From positions 1 through 11,587 of the forward strand of contig JAHDCM010000061.1 in assembly GCA_020629895.1 (NCBI GenBank): 11,587 nt of DNA, given 5' to 3'. A model generated the notes under the pieces. The model did no database searches. It was not told the DNA's origin and was given only the letters and a program-made list of their open reading frames with translations. The position numbers and the translations under genes are program-made. Of the stretch, positions 1 to 7,545 are shown piece after piece (within the stretch, counting starts at the first letter, position 1; each line of letters opens with the position of its first letter). The DNA comes from Bacteroidota bacterium (lineage in GTDB: Bacteria; Bacteroidota; Bacteroidia; Chitinophagales; UBA2359).

Positions 1-9
1 AATGAGTAA

Positions 10-1683
10 TTATTTATTTGATTGGATAGCAACTTTCTTAGTCAATACCTGTTCTCCTCTTTGAATCTGTAATAAATACATACCATTACCTACTTCATCA
101 CTAATATCTACTGTTTTATTATACTGTCCTGAAAAATCTCCCAATTGATCTTCCCAGATAATTTGTCCCGCAATATCCATCACGCGTACAGTCGTATTCA
201 TAACCTCCTCTACATTAAAGTCAATATTGAAACGTCCATCATTAGGATTCGGATAAAAAGTAAGTGCTTGTACATTTAGGTTTCCTTTTTTTCCGCTGCG
301 TATTTTCTTTTCTACCTTGAAAGTCTTGTTATTTTCTACACCTTCCTGTATTTTTTCAATCTCTTCGCTTTTCATAGACTGATCTAGCAACTTTTCTACA
401 TCTATATCCAAATCTTCAAACGTTTTGATACGCATACTATCTGCAAAAATCTGTACATCTCCATTTTTAAAAAACTCCATCGCTGGATCACCTATTAGTT
501 TGAGTTCTTTAAAATCCTCTACATTCCAATTTCTCAGTTTTCGAGTTGCCTCTTGCAAAATAACATCTACTGTTTTGATTTCACCATTACGTTTGTAGGT
601 GATTGTTACCTTATCATTTACTTTTCTAGCACGAATATTATCGGTAAGAGCTTGGTTTTCATTAATAGCGACTTCATCAACCTTCAAAATGATGTCTCCT
701 TTTAGTAAGCCTGCTTTATTAGCACCAGAACCCTCTACAATTTTAGAAATTAATACACCACCATTTCCTCCAAGTTCATAGGTATTATCGGTGTACACTC
801 CCAACTGTGTGTAAGATTCGTCTTCCCATATCCACATTTTTTGACTATTTCCACCAGTATTACAAGGAGATCTAAGATTCTGAATATCTTTCCATGTCCA
901 TATCTTGTTTCCTTGCAAGGTGGCCGTAGTACGCTTTACTTCAGCACCACGCATATATTCAATGGTCACTTCCTCTCCTTTTTTATACGCTTTCATCACA
1001 TCAAGCAACTCCTTAATACTATTGACAGCATTTCCATTAATAGATGTGATAAAATCACCATCTTCTAAACCTGCCTCACTAGCGGCTGACTCATCTACAA
1101 CCCGCATTATTTTCACTCCTTTATCTGTTGTTTCGTCTTCACTGATTAATTCCACTCCTAAATAGCCTTTGTCATTGTCCGTCCAAGCGAAGTGTTCACC
1201 ATCTTTACGGAGCATAAAATTATTAATATTACCCTCATTACAATCTCTCCAACTTCCATCTCCATTAAATTCAAGGACTTTCCAATCTCCATCTTTCAAT
1301 GCATTTTTATCCAAATCAAAAAACATCATTTTTCGATCATTTCCCTCTATTCCTTTCTCTTTTAATACTTGCTCAATCATCTCATTCAAGTCAGTACCTT
1401 CGGGTAATTCATCCGATTCCATTTTTTTAATGATAATTCGCTTTTCGACATCTACATTTTCTCCGCCTTCCTCGATGTTATGTTCCTTCTTGATAGTTTC
1501 TAATAATTCTTCAATATTTACATCTTGGAGTTCATTTAAATTAATAGTAGAGTCAATTTCGGTAATCTTACCATCAACATTCTTTCTAATTTTAATCTGT
1601 GCTTGCTGTTGTGCCTGAACGATAAATGTAGCACCTAACAAACAAGCGAATAGAGCTAGGGCAAATAATTTCATCTTTTTCAT
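10..1683 (-). CDS. secreted two-PDZ protein with T9SS type A sorting domain
   Basis: This 557-residue protein has a Sec signal peptide (about residues 1-24, KK followed by a hydrophobic stretch ending VQA). An acidic, helical N-terminal region covers about 25-170. Two PDZ domains follow: about 173-256 (starting GYLGVEL, with the AGLEDGDFITSINGN core) and about 292-376 (QLGVYTD, AGLLKGDIILKVDE). An acidic linker leads to a C-terminal T9SS type A domain at about 474-557 (FYPNPNDGRF, GMYLLQI, ending VAIQSNK). No serine-protease or other catalytic domain is present, so it is not a DegP/HtrA or Ctp protease. I infer an exported peptide-binding or scaffold protein, on the surface or released. Short acidic segments around residues 54-64 and 426-437 (DVNIEELLE, DIDVEKLLD) resemble each other. 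It is divergent from a kinase that also carries a PDZ domain. Met4 is an alternative start; I kept Met1 for its intact KKMK n-region. The family role is not known to me. Confidence 0.85.
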   Translation of the reverse strand: MKKMKLFALALFACLLGATFIVQAQQQAQIKIRKNVDGKITEIDSTINLNELQDVNIEELLETIKKEHNIEEGGENVDVEKRIIIKKMESDELPEGTDLNEMIEQVLKEKGIEGNDRKMMFFDLDKNALKDGDWKVLEFNGDGSWRDCNEGNINNFMLRKDGEHFAWTDNDKGYLGVELISEDETTDKGVKIMRVVDESAASEAGLEDGDFITSINGNAVNSIKELLDVMKAYKKGEEVTIEYMRGAEVKRTTATLQGNKIWTWKDIQNLRSPCNTGGNSQKMWIWEDESYTQLGVYTDNTYELGGNGGVLISKIVEGSGANKAGLLKGDIILKVDEVAINENQALTDNIRARKVNDKVTITYKRNGEIKTVDVILQEATRKLRNWNVEDFKELKLIGDPAMEFFKNGDVQIFADSMRIKTFEDLDIDVEKLLDQSMKSEEIEKIQEGVENNKTFKVEKKIRSGKKGNLNVQALTFYPNPNDGRFNIDFNVEEVMNTTVRVMDIAGQIIWEDQLGDFSGQYNKTVDISDEVGNGMYLLQIQRGEQVLTKKVAIQSNK

Positions 1684-1761
1684 AGGATTGTATGATATTT
1701 AGTGATGAATAAAAGGTGAATTAGTATTGTTGAACGTATCATGCAGATAACTTTCCTCTAA

Positions 1762-1922
1762 GAGGCTGTCTTGATTTTAGAATCAGGCTTAGAAAAAGCA
1801 TCTTTTTCACCCTAATTATGTCTTTTTTTCGCCCCGTAGCTCTGCTACGCGTCTCAAAAAAGCCTTCATTAGGTCAAAAAATCTGGCTTTTCCAGCTCCA
1901 ATTCTAAAATCAAGACAGCCTC
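1762..1922. mobile_element. MITE-like palindromic element, 161 bp, flanked by TAA
   Basis: The ends at 1762-1783 and 1901-1922 are perfect 22-bp inverted repeats starting GAGGCTGTC. TAA lies directly outside both ends (1759-1761 and 1923-1925), as expected for a 3-bp target duplication. The interior is also imperfectly self-complementary: CCTAAT (1811-1816) faces ATTAGG (1868-1873), CTTTTTT (1822-1828) faces AAAAAAG (1856-1862), and the tip is CGTAGC-TCT-GCTACG (1835-1849). The whole element could fold into one long hairpin. It has no coding capacity, so movement would need a transposase from elsewhere. GAGGCTGTC-type ends are known from some DDE insertion sequences, but I cannot name the parent. 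A 3-bp duplication can arise by chance, and only one copy is visible here. Confidence 0.65.
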
Positions 1923-1937
1923 TAAATGTTCCACAAA

Positions 1938-2031
1938 GTTAAAGCAGTCATTTGATAAATGATGTTAAGGAGGCGTTAATCTGCGTTAAAATCTGTTAAG
2001 GGCTACATCTTTGTGGTTTGTTATTTGTTAA
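1938..2031 (+). promoter_or_regulatory. GTTAA box array, probable response-regulator operator
   Basis: GTTAA occurs at 1964, 1975, 1985 and 1995, that is with start-to-start steps of 11, 10 and 10 bp, so all four lie on one face of the helix. Looser copies stand at 1938 and 2027. OmpR/PhoB/CpxR-type regulators bind tandem direct repeats of about this period as head-to-tail dimers, and the next regulator gene here is of that family. I infer that the array is its operator, giving autoregulation of the kinase gene. It may also have acted on the divergent PDZ gene. The array ends about 120 bp before the kinase start. Confidence 0.5.
2006..2013 (+). promoter_or_regulatory. weak candidate -7 element for the kinase gene
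   Basis: CATCTTTG matches five of the six fixed positions of the Bacteroidota -7 consensus TAnnTTTG. It lies just downstream of the GTTAA array, so the boxes would cover the -15 to -50 region, as for a PhoB-type activator. There is no clear -33 TTG at the right distance. It is a weak call, offered because no better match exists between 1924 and 2118. Confidence 0.25.
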
Positions 2032-2118
2032 TTTACTAATCATAAGACGTTCCCTGTTTTGCTTGTTTACTACAAAGCGTGAGTAAGGGCGTTCAAAATT
2101 CGAAGTATTTTTTTTATT

Positions 2119-4068
2119 ATGAAGAAGCAACACATTTGGATAGTAGTAGGACTGATGGCAACCGCCATGCTAGGTTTGGTCTTTCTCCAATACAATTGGA
2201 TCAAAGACTCTATTGCTACCCGTGAAGCTGAATTTGACCATCAAGTACAACACGCCCTACAAAAGGTAGATGAGAAATTGAAAAAAATTGAAGGTGCTAG
2301 ATTTTTACGTGGCAACTTCTACTTTTCGGCAACACAAAATAAAAATATACCTACCTCTCCTAATACGTCTACTAACTCAAAGCAAACGACTCAACCCTCA
2401 ACGGTTACAACAACTTTATATACCTTCGATATGGACTGTCAGGTATATGATGTAACGAGTCAAAACTTTGAACCAGCAACCAAACATCGTCCCAATAATC
2501 CGGGTTATTCTTTGCCTACTAATGATAGCATTATTGACAATAAAGCATTCTTAGGTATTTTGCTAGGACATTCGGCAGATGGTAATGGGATTCCGATTGA
2601 AGAAGTACTTGCCAATGGCCCAGCGGATCAGGCAGGTTTACGACCAGGAGATTTAATTACAGGAATTAATGGGCAGGAAGTAAAAAGCCAAGAAGATGTT
2701 CTTAAACAATTGGGGCAGTATGACCCTAGACAAGATATTACCATTAGTTATCGTAGAATAAAACATATTGCGCAAGCCAATAATGACCCGCGCCATACTC
2801 CACGTAATGGTCAAGCTCCCCATAAAAATGGGAACTACCCAAATTCGCCTTCTATCTTACTAGAAGACATGCGCATTATAGAACAAATGGTTGATCAAAT
2901 AGCCTTTGCCTCTTTGGCAGAAATGGAAGAAGTACAACGCCAACGCATGCGTCAACAAATGTATCGCCAAGCCGACTTTTTTAGTCGCCTTGCTTTTGAA
3001 ATGACTTTGAGTGAAGTACCAGTAGACCAACGTATTAGTCATGAAGTGTTAGATACTACGTTGAGACACACTTTACAAGATGCAGGCTTGGATTTGAATT
3101 ACCAATATTGTTTGCGCTCGGATTATGATTGTGTACTGTATTCGAATACGGCAGATATAAGTAATGATCTATTAACAACAAATTATCGCAAAAATATTTA
3201 CCAAGACGAGATTAATTCGCCACCAGGTGAATTATTGCTTTATTTCCCACAACGCAAACGCTATGTATTGGGAGCATCTGGTTTAATGCTAGGCTCTTCT
3301 GTATTTTTCAATTTGATTATTCTCCTTACTTTTTCTTATACTTTACGTACTGTCATTCGACAAAAGAAACTGTCGGATATGAAAACGGATTTCATCAATA
3401 ATATGACCCATGAATTGAAAACACCCATTTCAACTATAAAATTGGTATGTGAGATGCTAACAGATCAAGGGCTACCCAAAACTGAAAAAAGCCTGAATCG
3501 TTATGCACATATTATTCAAGATGAAAATGCACGTCTTCAAAATCATGTCGAAAAGGTCTTGCAGTTTGCTCGCTTGGAAAAAGGAAGTCTGAAATTAAAA
3601 ATGGATCAGGTAGACATGCATCAACTGATCGAAAAAGCTATTCAAAAAACTAAATTGCAAATAGACAAACAAGAAGGAGAGTTAAAAAGTTATTTACATG
3701 CCAGTCAAACGATTGTAGAGGGTGATGCTTTACATTTATTGAATATTATTTCTAACTTGTTGGATAATGCGGTTAAATATTCGAAAGAAATTCCAGAGAT
3801 TACCATATATAGCCGTTCTACGGAAGAGATGATTACCATTGCCATTCAAGATAGGGGCATTGGAATGAATAAGGAGGCACTCAAACGTGTTTTTGATAAG
3901 TTTTACCGCGTTTCTACGGGTAATATTCACGATGTAAAGGGCTTTGGTTTGGGCTTGAGTTATGTCAAATTGATGGTGGAGGCACATGGAGGCACAGTGA
4001 GTGCGGTGAGCAAACCCAATAAGGGGAGTACTTTTGAGTTTTCGTTGCCGATAGCAATGAAAGCGTAA
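2119..4068 (+). CDS. sensor histidine kinase with periplasmic PDZ domain
   Basis: This 649-residue inner-membrane kinase has TM1 at about residues 7-27 and a long periplasmic region to about 380. The periplasmic part contains a PDZ domain at about 143-213 (FLGILLG start, ADQAGLRPGDLITGINGQEV core). TM2 lies at about 382-412. The cytoplasmic half is complete: the DHp helix has HELKTP with phospho-acceptor H431, the N box is NLLDNAVKY (546-554, N550), the G1 box is DRGIGM (578-583), the F box is FDKFYR, and the G2 box is GFGLGL (608-613). No HAMP domain is evident. It should autophosphorylate on H431 and pass phosphate to the regulator encoded at 4359-5054. PDZ domains bind exposed C-termini, so the sensed signal may be unfolded or mislocalised envelope protein, or the divergent PDZ protein's partner; that is inference. 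Phased GTTAA boxes precede it. The ATG follows a T-run and has no Shine-Dalgarno sequence. Confidence 0.92.
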   Translation: MKKQHIWIVVGLMATAMLGLVFLQYNWIKDSIATREAEFDHQVQHALQKVDEKLKKIEGARFLRGNFYFSATQNKNIPTSPNTSTNSKQTTQPSTVTTTLYTFDMDCQVYDVTSQNFEPATKHRPNNPGYSLPTNDSIIDNKAFLGILLGHSADGNGIPIEEVLANGPADQAGLRPGDLITGINGQEVKSQEDVLKQLGQYDPRQDITISYRRIKHIAQANNDPRHTPRNGQAPHKNGNYPNSPSILLEDMRIIEQMVDQIAFASLAEMEEVQRQRMRQQMYRQADFFSRLAFEMTLSEVPVDQRISHEVLDTTLRHTLQDAGLDLNYQYCLRSDYDCVLYSNTADISNDLLTTNYRKNIYQDEINSPPGELLLYFPQRKRYVLGASGLMLGSSVFFNLIILLTFSYTLRTVIRQKKLSDMKTDFINNMTHELKTPISTIKLVCEMLTDQGLPKTEKSLNRYAHIIQDENARLQNHVEKVLQFARLEKGSLKLKMDQVDMHQLIEKAIQKTKLQIDKQEGELKSYLHASQTIVEGDALHLLNIISNLLDNAVKYSKEIPEITIYSRSTEEMITIAIQDRGIGMNKEALKRVFDKFYRVSTGNIHDVKGFGLGLSYVKLMVEAHGGTVSAVSKPNKGSTFEFSLPIAMKA

Positions 4069-4078
4069 TGGTGCAAGG

Positions 4079-4219
4079 TGCGAAAAATTGTCGCATGTGG
4101 CAGGGTTACTGCGTGAGGGATAGTAGTGATAGCTTGACGAAATAGCTGCTTTTGTGAAGCAAGGACTAGCGGGGCTGACAGCGGAAGACACCGCTAGGGC
4201 TATGCTGAACTAGCAGCTA
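4079..4219 (+). ncRNA. multi-stem structured intergenic segment (5' half of repeat)
   Basis: Three stems can be drawn between the kinase stop and the conserved repeat block. TGCGA (4079-4083) pairs with TCGCA (4091-4095). ATAGCTGC (4142-4149) pairs with GCAGCTAT (4213-4220). Nested inside the latter, CTAGCGG (4166-4172) pairs with CCGCTAG (4191-4197). No ORF here looks real. Together with 4220-4324 it forms one structured unit of about 245 bp filling the kinase-regulator gap. It could be a processed RNA within the transcript or a repeat element. Calling it ncRNA is tentative. Confidence 0.35.
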
Positions 4220-4324
4220 TGAGGCAACTACAAACGGATAGCCCGACCCCATTTTTGTTGAAAAGGAAGCCACCAGCGAGACGCTGGCGGGAACTTCTTT
4301 TTCAACAAAAATGGGGACACGCCC
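4220..4324 (+). repeat. structured repeat, copy 1 (conserved flanks, long hairpin)
   Basis: A 37-nt block at 4220-4256, containing GGATAGCCCGACCCC, matches the window-end copy at 34 of 37 positions. The right flank AAAAATGGGGACACGCCC (4307-4324) matches it at 18 of 18. Between them, 4247-4264 and 4299-4316 pair perfectly over 18 bp. GAAG (4266-4269) then pairs with CTTC (4294-4297), and an apical CCAGCG-AGA-CGCTGG hairpin (4273-4287) caps the structure. No T-run follows, so it is not a standard terminator. I recall comparable GCCCGACCC...GGGGnACGCCC hairpins between genes of other Bacteroidota, but cannot verify that here. Confidence 0.8.
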
Positions 4325-4358
4325 AAAGTTATTGATCAAAAATAAAACAATATAGACC

Positions 4359-5054
4359 ATGGATAAGACAAATTTATTGCTTGTAGAAGATGATCCTAAT
4401 TTAGGAGATATTTTGCAAGAGTATTTGAACCTAAAAGGATTTAGTACGCAGCTTTGTAAAGATGGAGAAGAAGGATTTGATGCCTTTAATAAAGACCATT
4501 TTGATATGTGCATTTTGGATGTGATGTTACCAATTATGGATGGCTTTTCATTGGCTAAAAAGATTCGAGCAATAAACAAAGATGTGCCGATTATTTTTTT
4601 GACAGCGAAGGCACTGAAAGAAGATCGACTCGAAGGATTTAAGATCGGTGCGGATGACTATATCACGAAGCCTTTTAGTATGGAAGAGCTTCAGTTGCGA
4701 ATTGATGCTATTATGCGACGGTTTAATCATCAAAAACAGGTGCAGCAAGATGCCAACACGGATGAATACTCAATTGGTCAATATATATTTAACCATGTAC
4801 AGCAGTTATTGACTTTGGGGGAACATACAACGAAACTTACCACGAAGGAGTCTTCTTTATTGAAGTTATTATGCCAACATAAAAATGAAGTTTTATCGCG
4901 CAATTATGCCCTAAAAACAATATGGGGCGAAGACACCTATTTTACAGGGCGTAGTATGGATGTGTTTATCACTAAACTGCGAAAGTATCTTAAACAAGAT
5001 GAGCAAGTAGAGATTATGAATGTGCATGGAAAAGGATATAAACTGATTGCTTAA
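4359..5054 (+). CDS. OmpR/PhoB-family response regulator
   Basis: This 231-residue cytoplasmic transcription factor has a receiver domain at about 1-120. The acidic pair is D11/D12, the phospho-acceptor is D54 (in CILDVMLP), the switch threonine is T82 (FLTAK) and the conserved lysine is K104 (ITKPF). A winged-helix DNA-binding domain follows at about 132-231 (TTKESSLLKLL, RSMDVFITKLRKYL recognition helix region, VHGKGYKLIA end). It is full length, and no key residue is missing. It is the natural partner of the upstream PDZ kinase and of the same class as Bacteroides RprY. The two genes are 290 bp apart because a structured repeat lies between them, which may uncouple their expression. The regulator probably binds the GTTAA array at 1964-1999. 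A strong terminator follows 31 bp after the stop. Confidence 0.93.
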   Translation: MDKTNLLLVEDDPNLGDILQEYLNLKGFSTQLCKDGEEGFDAFNKDHFDMCILDVMLPIMDGFSLAKKIRAINKDVPIIFLTAKALKEDRLEGFKIGADDYITKPFSMEELQLRIDAIMRRFNHQKQVQQDANTDEYSIGQYIFNHVQQLLTLGEHTTKLTTKESSLLKLLCQHKNEVLSRNYALKTIWGEDTYFTGRSMDVFITKLRKYLKQDEQVEIMNVHGKGYKLIA

Positions 5055-5085
5055 TTTCCTGATATTGATTAAAACGGAAAGAAAG

Positions 5086-5122
5086 AAGCCATGTATTAAG
5101 CCAACTAATACATGGCTTTTTT
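5086..5122 (+). terminator. intrinsic terminator after the two-component genes
   Basis: A perfect 13-bp stem (5086-5098 with 5106-5118), loop AGCCAAC, runs into six Ts (5117-5122). It ends transcription of the kinase-regulator unit and separates it from the protease operon. Confidence 0.9.
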
Positions 5123-5140
5123 GTACTTTATTCTTTTGGC

Positions 5141-5158
5141 TTGTCCCTATTTGGACAA
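5141..5158. repeat. short inverted repeat upstream of protease promoter
   Basis: TTGTCC (5141-5146) and GGACAA (5153-5158) form a 6-bp palindrome around CTATTT, about 40 bp before the -7 element at 5197. It could be an operator for the protease operon. Six bp is short and may be chance. Confidence 0.25.
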
Positions 5159-5196
5159 TAAGTAGTATCAGATTTTCTTTAGCAAGTATGATTTAG

Positions 5197-5204
5197 TATT
5201 TTTG
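5197..5204 (+). promoter_or_regulatory. Bacteroidota -7 promoter element for protease operon
   Basis: TATTTTTG fits TAnnTTTG, the consensus used by the primary sigma factor of Bacteroidota. It lies 56 bp before the first protease start and after the terminator, the expected place. A -33 TTG is not clear: only TTT (5174-5176) sits at a 20-bp spacing. Confidence 0.5.
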
Positions 5205-5260
5205 GTGAATGTTTTTTTTATTTACACATCCCATTCACTTTTACTTTATTATAAGCCATC

Positions 5261-7498
5261 ATGAAAAGACTCATACTTTCCTTTGCATTGTCTTTATATT
5301 TTCTTGCTTTTGCTGTTGCTCAAGATGCTACTGCACCAGCAGTAAACCGTTGTGGAACTGATAAATTGATGCAGTATGCGCAAACACATTTTCCGCATGT
5401 AAAAGCAGAACATGAAAAAGTGCAACAGATGTATGCAGCTATGAAGGAGCATGGTTTTGACACCAAATCGGGTGAAATATTAACGATTCCCGTTGTGGTA
5501 CATGTTGTTTGGTCAGCATCTGTTCCTGAATCGAATATTTCTGATGAGCAAATTTATTCCCAGATAGATGTATTGAATCAGGTTTATCGTCGCAACTTTC
5601 CTGATACCGTAGAAACAAGGGAAATATTTAAGGACGTAGCCGCTGATCCAGAAATTGAGTTTTGTTTAGCAAGTGTTGATCCTGATGGTAATCCTACTTT
5701 AGGAATTACACGTACCCAAACAGACATTGAGCAGTTTCTGATATGTGATCCAGATGATGATGTTTTTTATCCTCAAGATTGTGAGCTGATGAAATTTGAT
5801 AATAGAGGAGGGAAAGATGGTTGGGATACCCGTAAATACCTGAATATATGGGTGGTTAATGATATTGACAAAGGAGTGTTAGGTTATGCCTATTTACCTG
5901 GCAATGCTATTAATCGTGCCGTAGATGGTTTTGTGGTAGTACATCGTGCGTTTGGAACATTAGGAACGGCTGTTTTTCCTTATAATGGTGGAATGTCTTC
6001 GGTTCATGAAATTGGACACTGGTTAGGCTTAAATCATCCCTGGGGTCCCTCTAATGCAGATGACCCTAATGGCTCTTGTGAATTGGATGATGGTTTGGCT
6101 GATACCCCACATACTAGACGAGAAAATTATGCTTGTAGTATGACTCGCAACTCTTGTTATTCTAGTCAAGATGACGATTTGCCAGATATGGTCGAAAACT
6201 ATATGGACTATTCTCCTGACGCTTGTCAAAATATATTTACCAACGAACAGACTGCTCGAATGCGTAGAAACCTAACGGGTAATGGTTATCGAGCTAGTGT
6301 TGTCGAAAATGTTCAAGCCTGTACAAATGAACGTCCTAGCTTTGGCCCTACGCTATCCAATATCATATCTCCACCTGATGAGCCTGGTAATTGTTCGATT
6401 ATTGACCCTGTTATTGAAGTCACTAATTTTGGCACAGCACCTCTCAACACACTAAAACTTACTTATGGATTGACTGGTTCTGATCAGGTATGGACTTATG
6501 ACTGGGAAAGTGAAATAGGTATTGAGCCATTAAAAAGAGAAGAAATTGCTTTGCCTCGATTGTATGTAACTGCTGATGCGAAGCAAGTTAAAACAGCTAC
6601 CAATGGTGCTGTATATGAATTGGTAACTACCTTTACCAATCCTACAACAGAAGAGGTCTCAGATACCTTTTACAATGAATTTCCGATTCAAAAAACAGGA
6701 TTTAAAAAGGTGGTTTATGAAGATTTTGAGGGGCCACTCTTCCCGCCTTTGTTTTGGGTACAAAATGAACGGGAAAAGTTTGAGAAAAACGAAGGAGCTT
6801 CTCATGGAGATGGAAATGCCTCTTTATACATCAATAATTACGAGTATGATGGATTAGGTAATGAAGATATGATTACGCTAAGAGAAATGGATTTATCTAG
6901 TTCGGAAAATACGATTTTTACCTTCGAATACGCTTATGCTCAAAGAGATGAAGCCGCTGCTGCTGATTCGCTCTTGATCTTGATTACTGCCGATTGTGAA
7001 ACAACTTGGGATACCCTCTTTCATCGAGTAGGAAGTGAACTTGCGACTACTGACCCTGTTCCAGATGAGGCATTTATTCCAAGCGAAGCGGATTGGCAGG
7101 AAGTAAGTATAGACTTATCTCCTTATTCTTATGGAAGAAACACCTTAATTCGTTTTATTCAAAAACGAGGGGCAGGAAACAACCTATATTTAGACAATAT
7201 CTTTTTCCACCCATCTTTTGTTGTTGGCCAAGCCAGTCCTACTCCTTTTTCGTCTAATATAGCTGTATATCCAAACCCAACAAGTACACAAACAAATATT
7301 AGCTTTGATGCAACGATTAAACAATCAACCACATTAAAAGTTTATGATACAACAGGACGTGTTGTTTATCAACAAGCAATTAATACACAAGTAGGTCATA
7401 ACTCGTATTTGATTGCGACCTCTGACTTTCCTATTGGCATGTATTTTATACAAGTAGGAGCCGATCAATTACAACAAAAATTGCTTATTGTTCGATAA
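5261..7498 (+). CDS. M43 (pappalysin/cytophagalysin) metalloprotease 1, T9SS-secreted
   Basis: This 745-residue secreted zinc endopeptidase has a signal peptide at about 1-20 (ending FAVAQ). The propeptide contains RCGT (C31), which matches the cysteine-switch position known for ulilysin. The catalytic domain spans about 75-345. Its zinc motif is HEIGHWLGLNH (H249, E250, H253, H259), the M43 signature C273...DDGLADTP...C292 follows, and the Met-turn is YMDYS (M315, with Y317 two residues on as in ulilysin). A linker (about 375-480) and a beta-rich MAM/jelly-roll-like domain (about 485-650, DFEGPLFPP start, GNNLYLDNI end) precede the T9SS type A domain (about 668-745, VYPNPTS, GMYFIQV, LLIVR end). 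All catalytic residues are present, so an active extracellular protease is expected. The substrate is unknown. A paralogue follows after 47 bp with no terminator between, so they are probably co-transcribed. Confidence 0.93.
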   Translation: MKRLILSFALSLYFLAFAVAQDATAPAVNRCGTDKLMQYAQTHFPHVKAEHEKVQQMYAAMKEHGFDTKSGEILTIPVVVHVVWSASVPESNISDEQIYSQIDVLNQVYRRNFPDTVETREIFKDVAADPEIEFCLASVDPDGNPTLGITRTQTDIEQFLICDPDDDVFYPQDCELMKFDNRGGKDGWDTRKYLNIWVVNDIDKGVLGYAYLPGNAINRAVDGFVVVHRAFGTLGTAVFPYNGGMSSVHEIGHWLGLNHPWGPSNADDPNGSCELDDGLADTPHTRRENYACSMTRNSCYSSQDDDLPDMVENYMDYSPDACQNIFTNEQTARMRRNLTGNGYRASVVENVQACTNERPSFGPTLSNIISPPDEPGNCSIIDPVIEVTNFGTAPLNTLKLTYGLTGSDQVWTYDWESEIGIEPLKREEIALPRLYVTADAKQVKTATNGAVYELVTTFTNPTTEEVSDTFYNEFPIQKTGFKKVVYEDFEGPLFPPLFWVQNEREKFEKNEGASHGDGNASLYINNYEYDGLGNEDMITLREMDLSSSENTIFTFEYAYAQRDEAAAADSLLILITADCETTWDTLFHRVGSELATTDPVPDEAFIPSEADWQEVSIDLSPYSYGRNTLIRFIQKRGAGNNLYLDNIFFHPSFVVGQASPTPFSSNIAVYPNPTSTQTNISFDATIKQSTTLKVYDTTGRVVYQQAINTQVGHNSYLIATSDFPIGMYFIQVGADQLQQKLLIVR

Positions 7499-7545
7499 AT
7501 TACGTCTTCACACAACCTCATCTCTTTAGTTCATACGATCGCTTT

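Noticed and set aside
1169..1618. Plus-strand open frame of 149 codons opposite the PDZ gene
   Set aside because: It has low-complexity S/F/I-rich composition typical of the antisense of an acidic coding region. The minus-strand gene has clear domains over the same bases.
2011..2039. E. coli-type -35/-10 pair (TTGTGG, 17 bp, TACTAA) before the kinase
   Set aside because: It is a poor match, and Bacteroidota primary sigma factors do not use this consensus.
3736..4191. Minus-strand open frame of 151 codons opposite the kinase C-terminus
   Set aside because: It is antisense to the conserved ATPase domain and has no motif of its own.
4247..4316. Hairpin read as an intrinsic terminator for the kinase gene
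   Set aside because: The stem is very stable but is followed by ACACGCCCAAAG, not a T-run, and the same unit recurs after parA in the opposite orientation. It fits a repeat better.
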